Shown: positions 1-8,544, numbered from the stretch's first letter. The stretch: 64,000 nt of DNA from Mycobacterium bourgelatii (GCF_010723575.1 NZ_BLKZ01000001.1:1240001-1304000), one strand, 5' to 3'. The notes: generated by a model not told the origin, from the letters alone. Numbers and translations: made by a program.

Positions 1-1
1 T

Positions 2-217
2 AACCCGGTGTTGGGGAACGAGTTGATCCAGCGCGTGGCCGCCGAACTCGGCCGCACCCCAGCACAGATCGCGCTGGCCTGGACGTTGGGCGTGGCGTCC
101 AATGTCGTGCTGATCCCAGGCACGTCGTCCGTACCGCACCTCGAGGAGAACATGGCCGTCGCCGACATCGAGCTCGATGAGGAAACCCGCGAACAGCTGA
201 ATGAGGTTGCCGGGTAA
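2..217 (+). CDS. Aldo/keto reductase, C-terminal part (gene starts before the window)
   Basis: Seventy-one codons are visible before the TAA. The sequence RTPAQIALAWTL followed by VLIPGTSSVPHLEEN is the end of the TIM barrel of an NADPH-dependent aldo/keto reductase, including the IPG-x5-HLxEN segment that contacts the cofactor. The catalytic Asp-Tyr-Lys-His residues would lie upstream and cannot be seen. The stop overlaps the start of the next gene by one base (TAATG), so the two are probably translated together. The substrate is unknown. Confidence 0.85.
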   Translation, partial: NPVLGNELIQRVAAELGRTPAQIALAWTLGVASNVVLIPGTSSVPHLEENMAVADIELDEETREQLNEVAG

Positions 218-762
218 TGCCGGTGGTACGTTCGGCCGTTCGTTCGGCCAGCGCCGCCGACGCTGCGGCGTGCGTGGAAATTTACCGTCCGTACGTGCTG
301 GACACCGCGATAAGCTTCGAAACGGAAGTGCCGACGCTCGAGCAGATGGCGGCACGGATTGCCGCCGCACAGGTCATTCACGAATGGCTGGTGTTAGAGA
401 TCGACGATGAAGTCGTCGGCTACGCCTATGCACAGCAACTGAATCCGCGTGCCGCGTACCGCTGGGCGGTGGAAACGAGCGTCTATGTGGCGATGGACCG
501 CCGGCGCTCGGGTGGTGGCCGCCTGCTCTACGATGAACTGCTGAATCGGCTCGCCCGCCGCGGCTTCCGGCGGGCAATCGGCATCATCGCCCAACCCAAC
601 GATGGCAGCAATGCGCTGCACGCGTCGTTCGGGTTTCAGCCGGCGGGCCTACTTCGGCGGGTGGGCTGGAAGCTCGGTGCTTGGCACGACGTCCAGTGGT
701 GGCAGCTGGACTTGGTGGACCCAGACGAGGAAATCGACCCGCCGCCCGCAATCATCGACTGA
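217..762 (+). CDS. GNAT N-acetyltransferase, phosphinothricin-acetyltransferase-like
   Basis: A 181-residue GNAT enzyme that would move an acetyl group from acetyl-CoA to an amine. The pattern fits the Pat/YwnH branch: a degenerate IYRPYV...SFETEVPT start, GYAYAQQ in the central strands, an acetyl-CoA loop RRRSGGGR near residues 91-98 (R-x-x-G-x-G type) and NALHASFGFQPAG near the C-terminus. The ATG shares its first base with the TAA of the reductase gene. The last 15 residues are acidic and proline-rich and probably disordered. The real substrate may be another amine or amino acid rather than phosphinothricin. Confidence 0.85.
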   Translation: MPVVRSAVRSASAADAAACVEIYRPYVLDTAISFETEVPTLEQMAARIAAAQVIHEWLVLEIDDEVVGYAYAQQLNPRAAYRWAVETSVYVAMDRRRSGGGRLLYDELLNRLARRGFRRAIGIIAQPNDGSNALHASFGFQPAGLLRRVGWKLGAWHDVQWWQLDLVDPDEEIDPPPAIID

Positions 763-764
763 CC

Positions 765-824
765 GCGAGCAGACGCAAACTTGTACTATTCTAGGCGATT
801 TCGTACAAGTTTGCGTCTGCTCGC
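765..824. terminator. Perfect 22-bp inverted repeat between convergent genes, likely bidirectional terminator
   Basis: Arms 765-786 and 803-824 are exact reverse complements (starting gcgagcagacgcaaac) around a 16-base loop. It lies in the 75-bp gap between the stops of the GNAT gene (+) and fadE23 (-). There is no long U-tract, which is usual for mycobacterial hairpins. I recall similar GCAGACGC palindromes between genes in other mycobacteria, so it may be a dispersed repeat as well as a terminator; that part is memory, not seen here. Confidence 0.7.
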
Positions 825-837
825 CGGGTCGTCGAGG

Positions 838-2043
838 CTACTTGAGTTCGGCCGACGAGAGGCCGAGCAGGCGGCGGGCGACCACCAGCTGCTGAATCTG
901 CTGCGTGCCCTCGAAGATGTCCAGAATCTTGGAGTCGCGGCCCCACTTCTCCAACATGGACTGCTCGGAATAGCCGGTGGTGCCGGCCAATTCGACGGAC
1001 TTGAGCGTGACGTCACTGGCCATGCGGCCCGCCTTGGCCTTGCTCATCGACGCCTCTTTGGAGTTCGGAATGCCGTTGTCGGCCTGCCATGCGGCGCGCA
1101 GTGACAGCAGGTAGCTGGCCTCCCAGTCGGCCTCCATCCGCAGGAACTCCGCCGCGGCGGCGCTTTGGACATGCGCCGGTCGGTCGTAGTCGATGTCCAC
1201 GCCGGCCTCGGTGAGGATCTTGCGAATTTCCTCCAATGCGGCGCGGCCGATCCCGACAGCCATCGCGGCCACGATGGGCCGGGTGTTGTCGAAGGTCTCC
1301 ATCACACCGGAGAACCCCTTGCCCTCCTCGATTTCGGGATTGCCCAGCAGGTTCTCTTTGGGGATGCGGGCGTTGTCGAAGCGGATCACCGCGGTGTCCG
1401 ACCCCTTGATGCCGAGCTTGCGCTCTAGGCGTTCGACGGTCACACCCGGGTGCTCGCGCGGCACGATGAAGGACTTGATCGCCGCGCGGCCCTTCGACTT
1501 GTCCAGCGTGGCCCACACGACGATGTGGGTGGCGCGCGAGCCGGCCGTGACGAAGATCTTCTCGCCGTTGATGACGTACTCGTCGCCGTCCAAGGTGGCC
1601 GTCGTCGTCACCGCCGCCGAGTCGGACCCGAAGCCCGGCTCGGTGATGGCCATTGCGGCCCAAACCTTTCCGAGCCGTTCCAGTTGCTCGTCGGTGGCCA
1701 CCGCGGAGATGGCGGCATTGCCCAAGCCCTGGTAGGGCAGGGACAGCATCATCGCGACGTCGCCCCAGCTGGCTTCCATGGTTTGCACCAGTGCGGCCAT
1801 GTTGGCGCCGTTGTGGTTCTCGTCTTTGCCCTCGTCGTCGTCGCGGAGCGAGTCCGCGCCGGCGAAGTTGAACGATTCGGATGCGCCCTCGAACAGCTTG
1901 ATCAAGGTGTCGAGTTCGACCGGGTAGGCGTGTTCCTTCAGGTCATACTTCCGCGCGATCGGGCGCATCAACTCCGCCGCGCCCTGGTGGGTCTTGACGA
2001 TGACCGCTTGCAGCTTGCGGGGAAGCTCCAGATTGATTGCCAT
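838..2043 (-). CDS. fadE23: Acyl-CoA dehydrogenase FadE23
   Basis: A 401-residue FAD-dependent acyl-CoA dehydrogenase, the same length I recall for Rv3140. It contains the FAD/substrate segment AMAITEPGFGSDSAA, the strand EKIFVTAGSRATHIVVWAT and the C-terminal KILDIFEGTQQIQ, where the Glu of EGT is the position of the catalytic base in MCAD-type enzymes. The ATG at 2043 (MAINLELPRK) was chosen because the frame upstream runs into fadE24 and no family sequence is seen there. It follows fadE24 after 44 bp and is probably cotranscribed. FadE23 and FadE24 may act as a pair. The physiological acyl-CoA is unknown. Confidence 0.93.
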   Translation of the reverse strand: MAINLELPRKLQAVIVKTHQGAAELMRPIARKYDLKEHAYPVELDTLIKLFEGASESFNFAGADSLRDDDEGKDENHNGANMAALVQTMEASWGDVAMMLSLPYQGLGNAAISAVATDEQLERLGKVWAAMAITEPGFGSDSAAVTTTATLDGDEYVINGEKIFVTAGSRATHIVVWATLDKSKGRAAIKSFIVPREHPGVTVERLERKLGIKGSDTAVIRFDNARIPKENLLGNPEIEEGKGFSGVMETFDNTRPIVAAMAVGIGRAALEEIRKILTEAGVDIDYDRPAHVQSAAAAEFLRMEADWEASYLLSLRAAWQADNGIPNSKEASMSKAKAGRMASDVTLKSVELAGTTGYSEQSMLEKWGRDSKILDIFEGTQQIQQLVVARRLLGLSSAELK

Positions 2044-2087
2044 GACTAAACTTTCAGCTCGTATGAGGTCTGGTTTGAGGTAACTGC

Positions 2088-3494
2088 TCAGATGACTACG
2101 ACGCCCTCGGCCACGCCGATGGCTCGCAAGTCGCGGTACCAGCGCTCGACCGGGTGTTCTTTGGTGTAGCCGTGGCCGCCCAGCAGCTGCACGCCGTCCA
2201 GGCCGATCTGCATGCCCTTGTCGGCGCCGAGGCGTTTGGCCAAGGCGGCCTCGCGGGCGAACGGCAGGCCCTGCTCGGCGCGCGACGCGCCACGCCAGGT
2301 GATCAGGCGCAACCCGTCCAATTCGATGGCGATGTTGGCGCACATGAACGCCACCGCTTGACGTCGGGCGATCGGCTCGCCGAATGCGTGGCGTTCCTTG
2401 ACGTACGGGATGACGTAGTCGAGCACCGCGTGCGAGGTGCCGACAGCCAGCGCGGCCCAGCCCAACCGGGCCAAGGCGATCGCTTCGGAGTAGTCGTTGT
2501 CGGTGGCCTGATCTTCGCCCAGCCGGGCATCGAGCGGCACCGAAACCCCGGACAGCTCAACCTGGCCCAGCGCTGCGGCGCGCACGCCCATGCTCGGGTC
2601 GGGCTTGACGGTCAGGCCCGGCGAGGATGACTCGACGATGAACAACGCCGGCTTGCCGTTCAACTGCGCACCGACGATGAACAATTCGGCGTCGGCCGCG
2701 GCGGGGACCAGTGACTTCACGCCGTCGAGCCGGTAGCCGGACGGGGTGCGTACGGCGGTGGTCTTGAGCCGGGTGGGGTCGAACAGCGGTTGCGGCTCGG
2801 CGATGGCCACGCAAGCCTGCGGAACATTCTCGCCGGCAAACTCTTTCAGGTAGGTCGCCTGCTGATCGGCGCTGCCCCAGTGGGTTAGCGCGGCCGCGAC
2901 GCCGCCGGGCGCCAGAATCGGAAGCGCCAGGCCCATATCGCCGTAGGCCAGGGCCTCGGCCACAAGCACGTTGGTCACGCTGGAGCGGTGCTCGGCGATG
3001 CCGTCGAAGTCTTCGGGAATGTTGATCGCGGTGATGCCGAGTTCGGCCGCCTTGGCGATCAGGTCAGCCGGGTAGGCGGCGGCGTCGTCGGCGTCTGGTG
3101 CGGCGGGCCGCAGCACCTCTTCGGCGAATTCGTTGACGGTCTCGACGATCATCTTCTGGTCGTCGTCGGGGGTGAGGTCGAAGTAGTCCTTGCCGCTGGA
3201 CTTCAGGCGGGTCGGCCCGCTACCCGCGCTCTGCACCCGTTTGAACTGACGGCTGGCGGCGCCCGCGGTGGAGAACATCGTCTTCACGCCGTAGCGCAGG
3301 GCTCGATTCATCGGGTCGCGCAGGTGGTACTTGTCCAAGAATTCCTGGCCGACGATCGGGGTTAGCAGGGCTATGGCGATGTCGATTCCGGTGCGTTTGT
3401 GGGGCTGCAATCCGACGCCGGAATTGGAGTTCGCGCGTCCGGGTCGCTTTGAACCGGAGCGGGGCGATTTCACACTGGGCTGGGTCTGGGTCAT
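2088..3494 (-). CDS. fadE24: Acyl-CoA dehydrogenase FadE24
   Basis: A 468-residue acyl-CoA dehydrogenase, matching the length I recall for Rv3139. About 100 N-terminal residues precede the dehydrogenase fold, which begins near DDDQKMIVETVNEFAEEVLRP. VAIAEPQPLFDPTRLKT replaces the usual TEP-GS-D FAD segment, and QLLGGHGYTKEHPVERWYRD is the C-terminal helix. The start at 3494 follows a palindromic operator at 3533-3554. In M. tuberculosis fadE24 and fadE23 are reported as induced by isoniazid (established knowledge). There is no pflA gene between this and hisN, unlike the H37Rv order I recall. Confidence 0.92.
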   Translation of the reverse strand: MTQTQPSVKSPRSGSKRPGRANSNSGVGLQPHKRTGIDIAIALLTPIVGQEFLDKYHLRDPMNRALRYGVKTMFSTAGAASRQFKRVQSAGSGPTRLKSSGKDYFDLTPDDDQKMIVETVNEFAEEVLRPAAPDADDAAAYPADLIAKAAELGITAINIPEDFDGIAEHRSSVTNVLVAEALAYGDMGLALPILAPGGVAAALTHWGSADQQATYLKEFAGENVPQACVAIAEPQPLFDPTRLKTTAVRTPSGYRLDGVKSLVPAAADAELFIVGAQLNGKPALFIVESSSPGLTVKPDPSMGVRAAALGQVELSGVSVPLDARLGEDQATDNDYSEAIALARLGWAALAVGTSHAVLDYVIPYVKERHAFGEPIARRQAVAFMCANIAIELDGLRLITWRGASRAEQGLPFAREAALAKRLGADKGMQIGLDGVQLLGGHGYTKEHPVERWYRDLRAIGVAEGVVVI

Positions 3495-3532
3495 GTCAAA
3501 AGCCTCTGTCGTTGGGGCGATGCCATCAACGT

Positions 3533-3554
3533 TATCTTACTCCGGAGTAAGATA
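3533..3554. promoter_or_regulatory. Perfect 22-bp palindrome upstream of fadE24, candidate repressor operator
   Basis: The left arm tatcttactcc is mirrored exactly by the right arm, giving a gap-free 22-bp dyad about 39 bp upstream of the fadE24 start and inside the 76-bp hisN-fadE24 gap. Length and symmetry fit a TetR-family operator. It differs from the ACA-N5-TGT element found through the rest of the window, so fadE24-fadE23 are probably under a different regulator. Confidence 0.7.
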
Positions 3555-3570
3555 GGTAGGGCCGTGTTAG

Positions 3571-4356
3571 TTAATTCACAACGCGCAGGCTGCTCAGCAC
3601 CTGCTCGTGCAGCAGGCCATTGGTCCCGACGGCACTGCCGCCATGTGGCCCCGGGGTGCCATCCAGGCTGGTGAACTGTCCGCCCGCCTCGCGCAGCAGG
3701 ATGTCCAGCGCCGCCAGGTCCCACACCGAGACCTCGGGTTCCGCGGCGATGTCGACGGCCCCCTCGGCCACCAGGCAATAGGACAGGAAGTCGCCGTAGC
3801 CGCGCACCCGCCACACCGCATCGGTGAGGTCGATGAAGCGGTCGCGTATCCCGAGCTCCGCCCAGCCGGAGAGGCTGGAGAACGACAGGCTGGCCGACCC
3901 CAGGTCGGCAACCGCCGACACCCTCAACCGGCGCGGCGTGCCACCGTCGACCGACGCGAACGCGCCCTGCCCGCGTGCGGCCCACCACCGACGTTGCAAT
4001 GCGGGCGCACTTACGACGCCAACGATCGGCACGCCATCTTCGAGCAACGCGATCAAGCTCGCCCACACCGGAACTCCGCGCACGAAGTTCTTGGTGCCGT
4101 CGATCGGGTCGACAATCCACTGTCGGCCACTGAAAGTTGTTGTGCCGCCGAACTCTTCGCCCAACACGCTGTCGTTGGGCCGGTCGCGGTCAAGCGCCTC
4201 GCGCACTGCGGTCTCGACCGCCCGGTCGGCGTCGGTGACCGGCGTCAGATCAGGCTTGGTGTCGACGCGCAGATCCAGCGCACCGAACCGGGCGCGCGTC
4301 ACCGCGTCCGCACGGTCTGCCAACTGCAGCGCGAAAATCAGATCGTTGCGATCCAT
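3571..4356 (-). CDS. hisN: Inositol-monophosphatase-family phosphatase, histidinol-phosphatase type
   Basis: A 261-residue metal-dependent phosphatase. It carries all three family signatures: GEE at residues 66-68, DPIDGT at 83-88 within WIVDPIDGTKNFVRG, and WDLAALDILLREAGG late in the chain. Together these bind two or three Mg2+ ions. Length and neighbours match Rv3137, reported to dephosphorylate L-histidinol phosphate in histidine synthesis. Inositol-1-phosphatase activity is the main alternative. The start is an ATG, 22 bp from the divergent gene at 4379. Confidence 0.9.
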   Translation of the reverse strand: MDRNDLIFALQLADRADAVTRARFGALDLRVDTKPDLTPVTDADRAVETAVREALDRDRPNDSVLGEEFGGTTTFSGRQWIVDPIDGTKNFVRGVPVWASLIALLEDGVPIVGVVSAPALQRRWWAARGQGAFASVDGGTPRRLRVSAVADLGSASLSFSSLSGWAELGIRDRFIDLTDAVWRVRGYGDFLSYCLVAEGAVDIAAEPEVSVWDLAALDILLREAGGQFTSLDGTPGPHGGSAVGTNGLLHEQVLSSLRVVN

Positions 4357-4378
4357 GCAGCAGTCCTACCATGACGGT

Positions 4379-4726
4379 ATGTGGGAATTCCTCGTGCTGG
4401 TCCTGTTGATAGGGGCCCTGTTCCTGTTGATCGGGCCGCGGTTCTTTGGACGGGGCCCACGGGGCGACATGGCCAGCGGCACGCTGCTGGTCACCGGGGT
4501 CAGTCCGCGACCCGACGCCACCGGCGAGCAGTTCGTCACCATCTCCGGCGTCATCAACGGACCGACGGTCAACGAGTACGACGTGTATCAGCGGATGGCC
4601 GTCGACGTCGAGCAGTGGCCGGTCGTCGGACAGCAGTTCCCCGTCGTGTATTCACCCAAGAATCCGGACAACTGGACCTTCGCCCCGCCGGAACTGCCGC
4701 CGCCAGGCCCCGACTTTCAGGGCTAA
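4379..4726 (+). CDS. Small single-pass membrane protein of unknown function
   Basis: A 115-residue protein starting at ATG 4379 (MWEFLVLVLLIGALFLLIG), with one N-terminal membrane segment, a basic FGRGPRG stop-transfer and about 85 soluble residues rich in beta-type sequence (VTISGVINGPTVNEYDVY, then VVYSPKNPDNW) ending in a proline-rich tail. The pattern recalls DUF3592-like domains but I cannot assign it. It is divergent from hisN with only 22 bp between starts, and it marks the left edge of the catabolic block. Confidence 0.75.
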   Translation: MWEFLVLVLLIGALFLLIGPRFFGRGPRGDMASGTLLVTGVSPRPDATGEQFVTISGVINGPTVNEYDVYQRMAVDVEQWPVVGQQFPVVYSPKNPDNWTFAPPELPPPGPDFQG

Positions 4727-4728
4727 CC

Positions 4729-6126
4729 TCACCCGGACGCGGGTGGTTGAGTGCCCGATCCGAACAGGTACCTGTCGGCGATAGCGTGTTCGTTTCGAAT
4801 CGACATCTCCTGCGCGGTGTTCAGCCACAGTCCGTCGAAACCCGCGGAATGCATGCCGGCGTGGATTGCGCCGATGTTTCGAAGGTCTTGCGACGGGAGC
4901 TCACCCCATCCGTCGTGGTCTTGCCACCGCTCGAAAACTTGCCATTGTGTCTGGGGAACATCCCCGGGCGCGAAATGCTCCAACGAAAACATTTCGAACG
5001 TGCAGCGGTTCGGATCGTCGGCATCCGGCAGCATGCGGTAGCCGAGGAGACACGACTTTTCCACGAGGATGACCATGGTGGGAAACACATGCCAGTCGCC
5101 GTTTCCGGCGAAGTACTGCTCCATCGTCATCTTCGGGAAGTCGACGCCCTCGGCGTGTGCGAGCTCCTCGCATAGCTGGTGGTAGCGCACGAAGGGCGGG
5201 ACTTCACTGGGCTCCTCCGTGGCCAACTGTTGGGCGGCGCGGTAGTCACGTTCGGTGACCAGGGAGCCGACTTCGAGGTATTGGTACTGCATCGAATTCG
5301 CAAAAACCTCGGGGCGAGAGGAAAGTTCCTGACGTCCACTGTCGCGGCTGGCGTGTTCGGGGCGCTGTGTGTAGACGAACCGGGAATGATTCTGGTACGC
5401 GATGGTCGGTGTGTACGGAGCGTAGACGTACTCCTGGGGTGTGGCGGGGGCGGTCGACGGCCGCGGGCCCTCCGCGGAACGCATCGTCTGCGGGTGGGTA
5501 CCGGGGGTGTGGTAGCCCTCGATGAAGGCGTCGATGACGGTCTTCCAATTCGCGGGCAGGAAGGTGCGCTTGCGCCAGCGGTACCGCATGTCGTGCAAAC
5601 GAAATGGCGCTAGCGCCGTGGGCAAGGGGTCCAACCACTCAAGCAGGTCCGGTGGGTCCGCGGCCATGCTTACGAAGACCCACCCACCCCATGTTCCGAC
5701 GCTGACCGGGCGCAGGTCCCACTCTTCGCGTGGCCGGGAGGCGAACTCGTCGCGGCACGGAACAAAGGACGACCGGCCGTCAAGCCCGTAGCGCCAACCG
5801 TGGAAACCACACCGGAATTCGTGATCCGGTGTGCAACCGTTGCCCAGGACGATCTTCATGCCACGGTGGGCGCAGGTGTTGTGAAACGCCTTGATGCCGC
5901 CGTCCTTCTGCCGTACGACCATGATCGACTGGCGGCCGATCGCATATTCGTAATAGCAACCGGGGTCGGGGATCTCCTCCTCGCGACATGCGGGCTGCCA
6001 AACCTGAGTGAACAACCGGTCGAGTTCGAGTTGGAGATATTCGGGGTCGATGTACCGGCTTTTCGGCACGAAAGTTTCACCGCAGGCGTACTTTTCGGGT
6101 ACCTGCACAGTCGCAACCTCGGTCAT
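4729..6126 (-). CDS. Rieske non-heme iron oxygenase, alpha subunit
   Basis: A 465-residue ring-hydroxylating oxygenase large subunit. The Rieske [2Fe-2S] ligands are CAH near residue 86 and CGFH about 19 residues later. The mononuclear iron site is in WKTVIDAFIEGYHTPGTHP, with two His ligands and nearby acids. Enzymes of this fold hydroxylate or demethylate aromatic, steroid or alkyl substrates and need a reductase; none is encoded nearby, so electrons must come from elsewhere. It is third in an apparent operon after the crotonase and SDR genes, 17 bp after the SDR stop. Confidence 0.9.
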   Translation of the reverse strand: MTEVATVQVPEKYACGETFVPKSRYIDPEYLQLELDRLFTQVWQPACREEEIPDPGCYYEYAIGRQSIMVVRQKDGGIKAFHNTCAHRGMKIVLGNGCTPDHEFRCGFHGWRYGLDGRSSFVPCRDEFASRPREEWDLRPVSVGTWGGWVFVSMAADPPDLLEWLDPLPTALAPFRLHDMRYRWRKRTFLPANWKTVIDAFIEGYHTPGTHPQTMRSAEGPRPSTAPATPQEYVYAPYTPTIAYQNHSRFVYTQRPEHASRDSGRQELSSRPEVFANSMQYQYLEVGSLVTERDYRAAQQLATEEPSEVPPFVRYHQLCEELAHAEGVDFPKMTMEQYFAGNGDWHVFPTMVILVEKSCLLGYRMLPDADDPNRCTFEMFSLEHFAPGDVPQTQWQVFERWQDHDGWGELPSQDLRNIGAIHAGMHSAGFDGLWLNTAQEMSIRNEHAIADRYLFGSGTQPPASG

Positions 6127-6143
6127 GTCACCCTCTCCGTCTA

Positions 6144-7049
6144 CTAGCTGGCGGGTGGTTTATCGAAGATGTTGGGATACAGGACCGCTTCCTTGAACGA
6201 CGTCTCGATCTCGGCGAAGGCCGTGGGAATATCCCAGGTCCCCGACGCCGACACGATCTCGCGCTCTATGACGGGGTTCGACATCAGACTAATCCGGCCG
6301 TTGCCCGCGAAGATCACGCGGCGATTGAGCCAATCCGACTGCACGCTGGCCAGATACACCACGGGAGGCACACAGTTCTTGGGGGACAGCCGAACATTGC
6401 TGTCCGAGTAGTCCATGCTGCCGCCGCCCTTGATGCCCTGGGTCATGCGGGTTCCGGCGATCGGTGCGATCGCGTTGCTCCTGACCCCGTAGTTTCGCAG
6501 CGCGTTGGCGCACGAGAAGGTCAGGCCGACGATGCCCATTTTGGCCGCCGCGTAGTTGGGCTGGCTCGGCGCGCCCTGCAGCCCCGACATCGACGTGAAG
6601 GTGATCAGTCGGTACTGTCCGCCCCGGTTTTCGCGCCACCAGGCCGCGGCATGGCGCGTGACGTTGAACGTGCCCTTGAGGTGCACCGAGACCACCGCAT
6701 CCCAATCCTGCTCGCTCATCTTGAATACCATTCCGTCGCGCAGGATTCCGGCCGCATTCACCACGACGTCCAAGCCGCCGAGTGTTTCGGCCGCGCGGTC
6801 GATGAGTTCCGCGCATGCGGCGAAGTCGGTGATGTCGGTGGTGTCGGCGAATGCCTTGCCGCCCCGGTTCGTGATGCCGGCCACCACACTTTCGGCCGGA
6901 CCAGCGTCGTGGCCGGTACCGTCGACGCTGACGCCGGCGTCGGACACCAGGACCGTCGCGCCCTCGGCCGCGAGGCCTTCGGCCACCGCGGCGCCGATTC
7001 CCCGCCCGGCGCCGGTTACCAGCGCGGTACGTCCGTCCAGCACACCCAT
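6144..7049 (-). CDS. SDR-family 3-hydroxyacyl-CoA dehydrogenase-like oxidoreductase
   Basis: A 301-residue classical SDR with TGAGRGIG for NAD(P) binding near residue 12, NAAG in strand 4, and the active-site Ser (TFTSMSG) followed by PNYAAAK (Y-x3-K). At about 300 residues, with a long C-terminal extension, it resembles the SDR part of peroxisomal multifunctional enzyme 2 and mycobacterial steroid-pathway SDRs, so oxidation of a 3-hydroxyacyl-CoA is plausible. An ACA-N5-TGT element lies about 55 bp upstream of the ATG. It is followed after 17 bp by the Rieske oxygenase gene. Confidence 0.88.
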   Translation of the reverse strand: MGVLDGRTALVTGAGRGIGAAVAEGLAAEGATVLVSDAGVSVDGTGHDAGPAESVVAGITNRGGKAFADTTDITDFAACAELIDRAAETLGGLDVVVNAAGILRDGMVFKMSEQDWDAVVSVHLKGTFNVTRHAAAWWRENRGGQYRLITFTSMSGLQGAPSQPNYAAAKMGIVGLTFSCANALRNYGVRSNAIAPIAGTRMTQGIKGGGSMDYSDSNVRLSPKNCVPPVVYLASVQSDWLNRRVIFAGNGRISLMSNPVIEREIVSASGTWDIPTAFAEIETSFKEAVLYPNIFDKPPAS

Positions 7050-7102
7050 CGTTCATCCAGCCCTTCGTAACGACGTCCGTGTTCTCAGCATACAGAACAC
7101 AA

Positions 7103-7117
7103 ATACAGTATCTGTAT
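7103..7117. promoter_or_regulatory. Dyad ATACAG-TAT-CTGTAT, candidate operator (ACA-N5-TGT class)
   Basis: Six-base arms around TAT form a perfect dyad in the 85-bp gap between the crotonase stop (7135) and the SDR start (7049). ACA 7105-7107 and TGT 7113-7115 have the 5-bp spacing shared by the other sites of this window. No convincing TAnnnT hexamer lies exactly 2 bp downstream here. Confidence 0.6.
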
Positions 7118-7134
7118 AGTTGTTCGTCCGGGAG

Positions 7135-8031
7135 CTAGTCGAAGCCCCACTCCGAATAGCGGCGCTCCAACTCCGCCAGCGCTTCGCGACCACCCCGCTC
7201 GGTTCGTTCTTTCATGAAGTTGAACTCGTCGTCACGCCAGGACAGGTTGCTGAATACCGTGTGCCCCATCGGAACCCAGTCGCCAAACTGCGCCATGCCG
7301 ACGGCATGCCAAAACGCGATCAGCGCGTGCTTTCCTACCATCAACCCGTCCGCGGAGTGGTGGGCGATAGCGCGGGCGTAACGCATGGCTTCATCGCGCA
7401 GTGACTCGGTCGGCACCACCGACGCGGCGACCCCCCAGTCGCGCAGCTCGGTCGCGGCCACCTTGCGGCCGGTGATCATGGCCTCGTAGCCGCGATTCGG
7501 GCCCAGCTTGAGCAACGCCAGCGGCATGGCCGTGGAGAATCCCGCGAACCCGATGCGCGCCTGCGGCCGGGCGAGGTACATGTCCTCGGCCACCACCAGG
7601 ATGTCGGCGGCCAGTGCGAGATTCATGCCGGCCCCCAACGTGGCGCCCTGGCAAGCGGCGATCACGGTCTTGGGGAACTCCAGCCAGTTCGTCAGGTGGC
7701 GGTGCAGTCGGCGCGCGTTGCCCAGTCGTGCGGTCTGCGGCAACCGCTGTCCTTTGCGCAGCCCGGCAGCTTCGACTGGTAACCGGCGGACATCGTCGCC
7801 GCTGCAGAAATCCTTGCCCTCGGCGAGCAGGACCACCACCTTGACATCATCGTCGTCCTCGGCGCGATTCAGTCGTTCCTTGAACAAGTTGTGCATGTCA
7901 GGAGAGAGGATGGCGTTGCGCCGCTCCGGGCGGTTGATGGTGATGTGGGCGATGTGCGGCTCGACGACTTCGTAGCGGACCCAGTCTTCTTCGACCTTGA
8001 ACTCGTCTCCGTCGGGGGCGTCGTTGCTCAT
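7135..8031 (-). CDS. Enoyl-CoA hydratase/isomerase (crotonase) family protein
   Basis: A 298-residue crotonase. GKDFCSGDDV forms the first oxyanion-hole strand and GATLGAGMNLALAADI the second. The ATG at 8031 (MSNDAPDGD) was preferred to an in-frame GTG 9 codons upstream because it has a good ribosome site (gaagaggg) 5 bases before it. The central LRKGQRLPQTARLG insert and the final YSEWGFD are unusual, so the reaction could be hydration, isomerisation or C-C cleavage. It is divergent from the SRPBCC gene across a palindromic site. Confidence 0.87.
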   Translation of the reverse strand: MSNDAPDGDEFKVEEDWVRYEVVEPHIAHITINRPERRNAILSPDMHNLFKERLNRAEDDDDVKVVVLLAEGKDFCSGDDVRRLPVEAAGLRKGQRLPQTARLGNARRLHRHLTNWLEFPKTVIAACQGATLGAGMNLALAADILVVAEDMYLARPQARIGFAGFSTAMPLALLKLGPNRGYEAMITGRKVAATELRDWGVAASVVPTESLRDEAMRYARAIAHHSADGLMVGKHALIAFWHAVGMAQFGDWVPMGHTVFSNLSWRDDEFNFMKERTERGGREALAELERRYSEWGFD

Positions 8032-8064
8032 CTCACCCTCTTCCAGCCAGCGATACACAAGTAC

Positions 8065-8078
8065 ATTAGTCGACTAAT
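8065..8078. promoter_or_regulatory. Perfect 14-bp palindrome in a divergent promoter region
   Basis: ATTAGTC followed by GACTAAT sits between the crotonase (-) and SRPBCC (+) starts. It is centred about 36 bp before the predicted leaderless start of the SRPBCC gene at 8107, so a bound protein would cover the -35 region. The sequence does not follow ACA-N5-TGT. Confidence 0.6.
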
Positions 8079-8106
8079 TGTTACATCGCGGTGATACGGT
8101 CGGCGA

Positions 8107-8535
8107 ATGCCAACGATTACTGTCAGCAAGCGCCTTGCCGCGCCACCGGAAGCGGTGTGGGCGACCCTTGCCGATTTCGGCAACGTCGACTGGATCCCGG
8201 GGGTCAGCGACGTTGGGGTCGAGGGCGACGGCCCCGGCATGCGGCGGCTCATCGGCACCAGCGGTGGGAACCCGGTGACCGAGACGCTTATCTGGATCAA
8301 GCCGGAAGAACGCGCCCTGTCCTACGAGATCACCAACAATCCAATGCCGGTCAGCCGCTTCGTGGCTGTGGCTCGCGTCTCCGACGCCTCGGATGACGCG
8401 GGAGAATCGACCGTCGTCTGGGAGGTTGACTACGAACCGACCGGCGACGATACAGCCGCGCGCGACGCGATCGAGGCGATTTACGGGCTCATGGCCGACT
8501 GGATCGCGGACTACGCCAACGCGCACGCGACATGA
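8107..8535 (+). CDS. SRPBCC (START/Bet v1-like) protein
   Basis: A 142-residue protein of the polyketide-cyclase/dehydrase (SRPBCC) superfamily, starting ITVSKRLAAPPEAVWATLADFGNVDWIPG in the usual beta-alpha-alpha order and ending in the long helix that closes the hydrophobic pocket. These proteins bind or cyclise hydrophobic ligands. It is probably leaderless: a TACGGT -10 box at 8095-8100 lies 6 bases before the ATG. It faces the crotonase gene and precedes the amidohydrolase gene. Its ligand cannot be predicted. Confidence 0.85.
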   Translation: MPTITVSKRLAAPPEAVWATLADFGNVDWIPGVSDVGVEGDGPGMRRLIGTSGGNPVTETLIWIKPEERALSYEITNNPMPVSRFVAVARVSDASDDAGESTVVWEVDYEPTGDDTAARDAIEAIYGLMADWIADYANAHAT

Positions 8536-8544
8536 CTGAACACT

